Assembly: GCA_015486785.1 (NCBI GenBank)
Contig: WFQZ01000219.1
Location: 1-17,457, forward strand
Source of the DNA: Thermoflexales bacterium
GTDB lineage: Bacteria > Chloroflexota > Anaerolineae > B4-G1 > SLSP01
Direction: 5' to 3'
DNA length: 17,457 nt
The notes under the pieces are model-generated. The model did not search any database. It was not told where the DNA came from and saw nothing but the letters and a program-made list of their open reading frames with translations. The translations under genes were made by a program, and so were the position numbers. Below, one piece after another: positions 13,381 to 17,457 of the stretch; position 1 is the stretch's first letter, and each line of letters begins with the position of its first letter.

Positions 13381-14291
13381 TGACGATGGAGAAGGTGCGT
13401 TGTAACCTCTGCGGGGCGGATGATGCTTTCGTGCGCTTCCCTTCCACCCTGGAGCGAATCGAACACGGCAATTGGAGTGCTTACGCTTGTACCAGCGGCG
13501 GCTACGGTCGCCACGGGCCGATTGTGCAATGCCGCCATTGCGGCTTGGTCTACGCCACGCCGCGCCCGCGCGACCAAGCGGTGCTGGACATCTACGAAGC
13601 CGTTGAGGATCCGCTGTACCTGGAGGAGCGCGAAGGGCGGATTTTGACCTTTGAGCATCACTTGCGCCCGCTGGAAAAATTCACCGGCCTGCCCGCGCAT
13701 CGCGCCCTGCTGGATGTGGGCGCGTACACCGGCGTTTTCGTGGAGATCGCCGCGCGGCACGGCTGGGATGCCTGGGGCGTGGACCCCGGGGCCTGGGCCG
13801 TGGAGCAGGCCCGCGCTCGTGGTTTGCAGATGCGCCAGGGCACGTTGCAGGAAAGCGATTTCCCATCGGAGAGCTTCAGCGTGGTGACGATGTGGGATGT
13901 CATTGAGCATGTCACCGATCCCCTGGGCACAATGCAGGCCGCGCATCGGGTTTTGGAGCCGGGCGGGCTGCTGGTCGTCCACACGATGGATTTGGATAGC
14001 CTCTTCGCGCGGTTGATGGGACCGCGCTGGCCCTGGCTGATGGAAATGCACCTCTACTACTTCACCCGCCGCACGATGGCCGCGATGCTGGAGAAAGCCG
14101 GGTTCCGCGTGCTGTGGATGGGCGCACAAGGCCGCTACCTGCGTGCCGGATACATGGCCAGCCGCGTCACCGCGCTGCTGCCGTGGCTGGGGCGACCCTT
14201 GGAGCGAGTGCTCACCCGCTTGCACCTGCGGCATATTCCGCTGCGCATCAACCTGGGGGATTTGTTCACCACCTATGCCCAGAAAATCTAG
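13377..14291 (+). CDS. Class I SAM-dependent methyltransferase with N-terminal zinc ribbon
   Basis: This 304-residue protein has an N-terminal zinc ribbon (CNLCG at 9-13 and CRHCGLVY from 52). A class I methyltransferase domain follows, with SAM motif I LLDVGAYTGVF (111-121), an acidic residue in WGVDPGAW, the VVTMWDVIEHV segment and LEPGGLLVV. The C-terminal third (FTRRTMAAMLEKAGF onward) is typical of sugar and small-molecule methyltransferases in glycan clusters. The start is the ATG overlapping the glycosyltransferase stop, with GAGG at 13365-13368. A TTG 18 bases earlier is in frame but less likely. The pairing with a polyprenyl-phosphate sugar synthase suggests a glycan or glycolipid substrate. 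The real acceptor is unknown. Confidence 0.85.
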   Translation: MMTMEKVRCNLCGADDAFVRFPSTLERIEHGNWSAYACTSGGYGRHGPIVQCRHCGLVYATPRPRDQAVLDIYEAVEDPLYLEEREGRILTFEHHLRPLEKFTGLPAHRALLDVGAYTGVFVEIAARHGWDAWGVDPGAWAVEQARARGLQMRQGTLQESDFPSESFSVVTMWDVIEHVTDPLGTMQAAHRVLEPGGLLVVHTMDLDSLFARLMGPRWPWLMEMHLYYFTRRTMAAMLEKAGFRVLWMGAQGRYLRAGYMASRVTALLPWLGRPLERVLTRLHLRHIPLRINLGDLFTTYAQKI

Positions 14292-14334
14292 GGCCTAATT
14301 CGCCAGACAGGAAATCTGGAAGGAGCTGATAAGA

Positions 14335-15234
14335 ATGGAAACGATCCACATCTCAGAGGAAATCAAACAAGCATTGGACGAAGGAAAGCCGGTAGTGGCG
14401 TTAGAATCGGCGTTGATCACGCACGGATTCGCTTACCCGGCCAACGTTGCCATCACCCGCCGGATGGCGCAGGCGATTCGGGATGCCGGCGCAATCCCGG
14501 CGGTGGTCGGCATCTGGCGCGGCGTGCCCACGGTGGGGCTGAGCGACGCGCAAGTGGAGACTATGGCCGCCGACGAGACGGCGGTCAAAGTGAGCGTGCG
14601 AGACTTGCCGTTGACCGGCGTGCGTCAAGTTCACGGCGGGACGACCGTCGCCGCCACCAGTCTGCTGGCGCAACGGGTCGGCGTGCGCGTCTTCGCCACC
14701 GGCGGGATCGGCGGCGTGCATCGCGGCCACCCGGAGGATGTCTCCGCCGATCTGCCGGTGCTGGCCTCCACGCCGCTGATTGTGGTGTGCGCCGGCGCGA
14801 AATCCATCCTGGATTTGCCGCGCACGCTGGAGTACCTGGAAACCTGGGGCGTGCCGGTGCTCGGCTGGCAGACGGAGGAATTCCCGGCCTTCTACAGCCG
14901 TACTTCCGGCCTCAAGTTGGACATACGGGTGGAGGATGCCGCGCACGTGGCAGCGATCTTCCGGACGCAACGGTCGCTCCGCCTGCCGCAAGGGCTGTTG
15001 GTGACGGTGCCCATTCCGGCGGCAGACGAAGTCCCCGCCGAGGAAGTCGAACCGCTCATCGCGCAGGCCGTCGCCGAGGCGGACGCGCAAGGCATCACCG
15101 GCAAAGCGATCACGCCCTTCATCCTGGCGCGGATGGTCGCGCTCAGCGAGTCGCGCACCAAGGCGGCCAACGAGAGCTTGTTGGTGAACAATGCCCGCGT
15201 CGCGGCGCAGATCGCGCAAGCTCTGGCGGCGTAA
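14335..15234 (+). CDS. psuG: Pseudouridine-5'-phosphate glycosidase
   Basis: This 299-residue enzyme breaks the C-C glycosidic bond of pseudouridine 5'-phosphate to give uracil and ribose 5-phosphate. The sequence is diagnostic along its length: VALESALITHGFAYP (21-35), GIWRGVPTVGL, VKVSVRDLP, FATGGIGGVHRG (120-131), DVSADL and CAGAKSILDLPRTLEYLE. Candidate active residues by comparison with the E. coli enzyme as I remember it are Glu24, Lys85, Asp139 and Lys156, the last being the Schiff-base lysine; all are present. AAGGAG at 14320-14325 lies nine bases before the ATG. The pseudouridine kinase normally paired with it is not in this window. It is followed nine bases later by a SAM hydrolase gene. 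Confidence 0.95.
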   Translation: METIHISEEIKQALDEGKPVVALESALITHGFAYPANVAITRRMAQAIRDAGAIPAVVGIWRGVPTVGLSDAQVETMAADETAVKVSVRDLPLTGVRQVHGGTTVAATSLLAQRVGVRVFATGGIGGVHRGHPEDVSADLPVLASTPLIVVCAGAKSILDLPRTLEYLETWGVPVLGWQTEEFPAFYSRTSGLKLDIRVEDAAHVAAIFRTQRSLRLPQGLLVTVPIPAADEVPAEEVEPLIAQAVAEADAQGITGKAITPFILARMVALSESRTKAANESLLVNNARVAAQIAQALAA

Positions 15235-15243
15235 GGCGCGGCG

Positions 15244-16077
15244 ATGGGCTGCATCACGCTGACGACGGACTTCGGCACTGCCGATGGCTACGTAGCAGCG
15301 ATGAAAGGGGCGATGCTCTCCATCGCCCCTTCGCTGACCTTGGTAGATGTGACGCACGCCATTCCGCCGCAGGATGTTGCCCGTGCGGCGTTTGTGCTGT
15401 GGGCCACGATGCGCACCTTCCCGCCGACGTGCGTGCATCTGGTCGTGGTTGACCCAGGTGTGGGCACGGCGCGGCGGGCCTTGGCCGTGCGCACGCCCTG
15501 GGGGACGTTTGTCGGGCCGGATAACGGCGTCTTCAGTTACGTGTGGCTCGACGCCCCGCCGCAGCAGATGGTCAGCCTGACCAATCCCGCCTGGTGGCGC
15601 GACGAGGTCAGCCGGACATTTCACGGGCGGGATATTTTCGCTCCGGTGGCGGCCCACCTGGCGCAAGGGACGCCGCTGGAGGCGTTGGGAGAGCCGCTGA
15701 CCGATCCGCTGCGTTTGCCTCGGCCCCAGATGGAGGCGATCCCCGGCGGCTATCGCGGGGCATTGCTCTCCCGTGATCGGTTTGGCAACCTGATCACCGG
15801 CATTGGGCGGCTGCGCTGGGACGCGGACGGCAAGCTGACCTGGGAACGGGCGGGCTGGGCGGACGGAGCTTCGCTCCCGCCGCCGATGGCGGCCCGGCAG
15901 ACACAAGTCCTGGTGGATGGTCGGCCTATCGGGCCGCTGCGCCGCACCTACGGCGAAGTCGCGCCGGGCGAGCTGCTGGCCTTGGTGGGCAGCAGCGGGT
16001 TGTTGGAGATCGCCGTGGCGCACGGTTCGGCAGCCGAACGATTGGGCGCAGTTCAAACCGTCACGTTGCTGACGTAA
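15244..16077 (+). CDS. S-adenosylmethionine hydrolase (DUF62 family, adenosine-forming)
   Basis: This 277-residue protein belongs to the DUF62 family, whose archaeal and bacterial members hydrolyse SAM to adenosine and methionine. Relatives in actinomycetes are chlorinase and fluorinase. Marks are ITLTTDFGTADGYVAAMKG (4-22), VVDPGVGTARR (68-78), VGPDNGVFSYVW (90-101), TFHGRDIFAPVAAHLA (125-140) and YGEVAPGELLALVGSSG. The water-activating Asp-Arg-His set of the hydrolases is present as Asp70, Arg77 and His127, which favours hydrolase over halogenase. No clear ribosome site precedes the ATG. With a nine-base gap it is probably coupled to psuG. Confidence 0.92.
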   Translation: MGCITLTTDFGTADGYVAAMKGAMLSIAPSLTLVDVTHAIPPQDVARAAFVLWATMRTFPPTCVHLVVVDPGVGTARRALAVRTPWGTFVGPDNGVFSYVWLDAPPQQMVSLTNPAWWRDEVSRTFHGRDIFAPVAAHLAQGTPLEALGEPLTDPLRLPRPQMEAIPGGYRGALLSRDRFGNLITGIGRLRWDADGKLTWERAGWADGASLPPPMAARQTQVLVDGRPIGPLRRTYGEVAPGELLALVGSSGLLEIAVAHGSAAERLGAVQTVTLLT

Positions 16078-16081
16078 TCTG

Positions 16082-16134
16082 CACCGCGAGACGCGGGCGG
16101 GGCGGTCTGTCGTTGCCTCGCGCGGCTCGCGGTG
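16082..16134 (+). promoter_or_regulatory. GC-rich hairpin in the murA leader
   Basis: CACCGCGAG (16082-16090) and CTCGCGGTG (16126-16134) are exact complements enclosing 35 bases that can pair partly again (CGCG with CGCG, GGC with GCC). It begins four bases after the SAM hydrolase stop and ends 13 bases before the run of G that is the murA ribosome site. No T tract follows, so it is not a standard terminator. Confidence 0.45.
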
Positions 16135-16161
16135 AGCTACTTCAAAAGGGGGGAATTAAGC

Positions 16162-17457
16162 ATGCGAGATTATTTTGTCATTGAAGGCGGTACGCCGCTG
16201 CGCGGAGAAGTGACGCCTAGCGGCAACAAGAACGCTGCGTTGCCGGTGATGGCGGCAGCGTTGCTCACCGATGAACCGGTCATCCTGCACAATCTACCGG
16301 CGATCCAGGACGTGGCGACGATGGGGAAACTGCTGGCGGCATTGGGGGTGATAGTTGAACAACACTCGCCGCACACCTGGGTATTGCAAGCGCGGGAGAT
16401 TGCGCCGCCGGATGCCCACTTGGGCACAGCACTGTTTCGGGCCATTCGCGGCTCCATCTTGATTGCCGGGCCTCTGCTGGGACGCTGGGGCCGCTTGCGC
16501 ATCCCCGCGCCGGGCGGAGATGTGATCGGGCGGCGGCGTGTGGATACCCATTTTCTGGCCTTCCGCAACCTGGGCGCCGAGGTGGCCGTGCGGGACGGGA
16601 TGTTTGATGTGCAGGCGGCGCAACTGCGGGGCGCGGACTTTCTGCTGGACGAAGCCAGCGTGACCGGCACGGAGAACGCGGTGATGGCGGCGGTGTTGGC
16701 GCAAGGCACGACGATCATCGGCAACGCGGCCTCCGAGCCGCACGTGCAAGACCTGTGCCGTTTGCTCAATCAGATGGGGGCGCAGATTTCGGGCATCGGC
16801 AGCAACACCCTGGTGATCCAGGGGGTAGAGAAACTGCACGGCACGGAGTTCACCATCGGCACGGACTACATTGAAGTGGGGAGCTACATCGCCCTGGCGG
16901 CGGCCACGCGCGGAGAGATTCTCATCCGTCAAGCTATGCCGCAGCATCTGCGGATGATCCTCCCTACGATGGAGCGGCTGGGCGTGCGGGCGGAAGTCCG
17001 TGGCGCAGACCTCTTTGTGGGTGCGGACCAGCCCTTGCGCATCATCCCCGATATGAACAACGCCATCCCCTCCATCGCCGATGCCCCGTGGCCGGCGTTT
17101 CCGGCGGACTTGATGAGCATCTCCCTGGTGCTGGCCACGCAAAGCGCAGGGGTCGTGATTTTCCACGAAAAGATGTTTGAAAGCCGCCTCTACTTTGTGG
17201 ATAAACTGATCCCGATGGGGGCGCGGATCGTACTCTGCGATCCCCACCGCGCGTTAGTGTACGGCCCCTCGCGCCTGCATGGCGACGAAATGGAAAGCCC
17301 GGACATTCGCGCGGGCATGGCGATGCTGATCGCGGCCCTGGCGGCGGAAGGCCGCAGCCTGATCCACAACATCCGCCAGATAGACCGGGGATACGAGCGC
17401 ATTGAGGAAAAACTCATCGCCCTAGGCGCGCAGATCAAACGGTACAAAGAACAGTAA
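16162..17457 (+). CDS. murA: UDP-N-acetylglucosamine 1-carboxyvinyltransferase, Asp-type active site
   Basis: This 431-residue protein is MurA, which transfers enolpyruvate from phosphoenolpyruvate to UDP-GlcNAc in the first committed step of peptidoglycan synthesis. Family marks are FVIEGGTPLRGEV, SGNKNAALP (Lys23-Asn24), RGSILIAGPLLGRWG, the PADLMS substrate Asp segment, and DIRAGMAML near the end. The catalytic loop reads PGGDVIGRRRVD, so the Cys that fosfomycin alkylates (Cys115 in E. coli) is Asp120 here. Known MurA enzymes with this Cys-to-Asp change are active and intrinsically fosfomycin resistant. The ATG at 16162 has an AAAAGG and G-run site eight bases upstream and gives the standard N-terminus. 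A GTG at 16132 lies inside the leader hairpin and is rejected. The gene ends exactly at the window edge with its stop codon. Confidence 0.93.
   Translation: MRDYFVIEGGTPLRGEVTPSGNKNAALPVMAAALLTDEPVILHNLPAIQDVATMGKLLAALGVIVEQHSPHTWVLQAREIAPPDAHLGTALFRAIRGSILIAGPLLGRWGRLRIPAPGGDVIGRRRVDTHFLAFRNLGAEVAVRDGMFDVQAAQLRGADFLLDEASVTGTENAVMAAVLAQGTTIIGNAASEPHVQDLCRLLNQMGAQISGIGSNTLVIQGVEKLHGTEFTIGTDYIEVGSYIALAAATRGEILIRQAMPQHLRMILPTMERLGVRAEVRGADLFVGADQPLRIIPDMNNAIPSIADAPWPAFPADLMSISLVLATQSAGVVIFHEKMFESRLYFVDKLIPMGARIVLCDPHRALVYGPSRLHGDEMESPDIRAGMAMLIAALAAEGRSLIHNIRQIDRGYERIEEKLIALGAQIKRYKEQ

Noticed and set aside
14303..14319. Small hairpin CCAGA/TCTGG before psuG
   Set aside because: Five pairs with a seven-base loop is within chance expectation.
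14401..16056. A 551-codon open frame on the minus strand across psuG and the SAM hydrolase gene
   Set aside because: It mirrors two clearly identified + strand genes, resembles no family I recognise, and long antisense frames are expected in GC-rich DNA.
16132..16161. A GTG start extending MurA by ten residues
   Set aside because: It lies in the leader hairpin arm without a ribosome site; ATG 16162 gives the normal MurA N-terminus.

Overview
The window is a GC-rich, densely packed bacterial chromosome segment with every supported gene on the + strand. Gene content suggests Chloroflexota (Anaerolineae-like): a NuoN/Mrp-type membrane subunit, a split animal/plant-type lysine-ketoglutarate reductase and saccharopine dehydrogenase pair, a CpXC zinc protein, a DRTGG/CBS-ATPase/DRTGG/PHP cassette, and a MurA with Asp at the catalytic Cys position. 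The taxon is inferred from gene content; no rRNA or other marker gene is present. I saw no tRNA, insertion sequence, CRISPR array or prophage, and no gene-free stretch exceeds 200 bases.

Layout. (1) 1-1501: the last codons of an upstream gene, a membrane proton-antiporter-type subunit, and an intrinsic terminator. (2) 1511-5956: a folded leader, then lysine catabolism (LKR, a UUCG-capped hairpin, SDH), then a soluble GAF-PAS sensor histidine kinase with no receiver protein beside it. (3) 5958-8508: a PIG-L-type deacetylase followed by a GH3 beta-N-acetylhexosaminidase (NagZ-like), closed by a strong terminator that directly abuts a good sigma70-type promoter. (4) 8550-10111: an 18-codon leader ORF coupled by ATGA to a CpXC zinc-domain protein, closed by a second terminator. 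(5) 10195-12632: DRTGG protein, CBS-pair/GHKL ATPase fusion, second DRTGG protein, PHP phosphoesterase. (6) 12652-14291: a dolichyl-phosphate-mannose-synthase-like glycosyltransferase overlapping a zinc-ribbon methyltransferase. (7) 14335-17457: pseudouridine-5'-phosphate glycosidase, SAM hydrolase (DUF62), and MurA ending at the window edge.

How the genes work together. LKR and SDH would convert lysine plus 2-oxoglutarate to saccharopine, and then to glutamate plus aminoadipate semialdehyde. The deacetylase, hexosaminidase and MurA touch amino-sugar and cell-wall metabolism. The DRTGG/CBS-ATPase/PHP set looks like an energy- or redox-responsive regulatory module. From memory, related cassettes sit beside hydrogenase or NADH-oxidoreductase genes in anaerobes. 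Here only a Nuo-like membrane gene about 9 kb upstream hints at such a link.

The most notable non-coding signals are the promoter-terminator-leader ORF arrangement before the CpXC gene, and a 15-base motif that recurs right after three gene ends and can take part in local hairpins.
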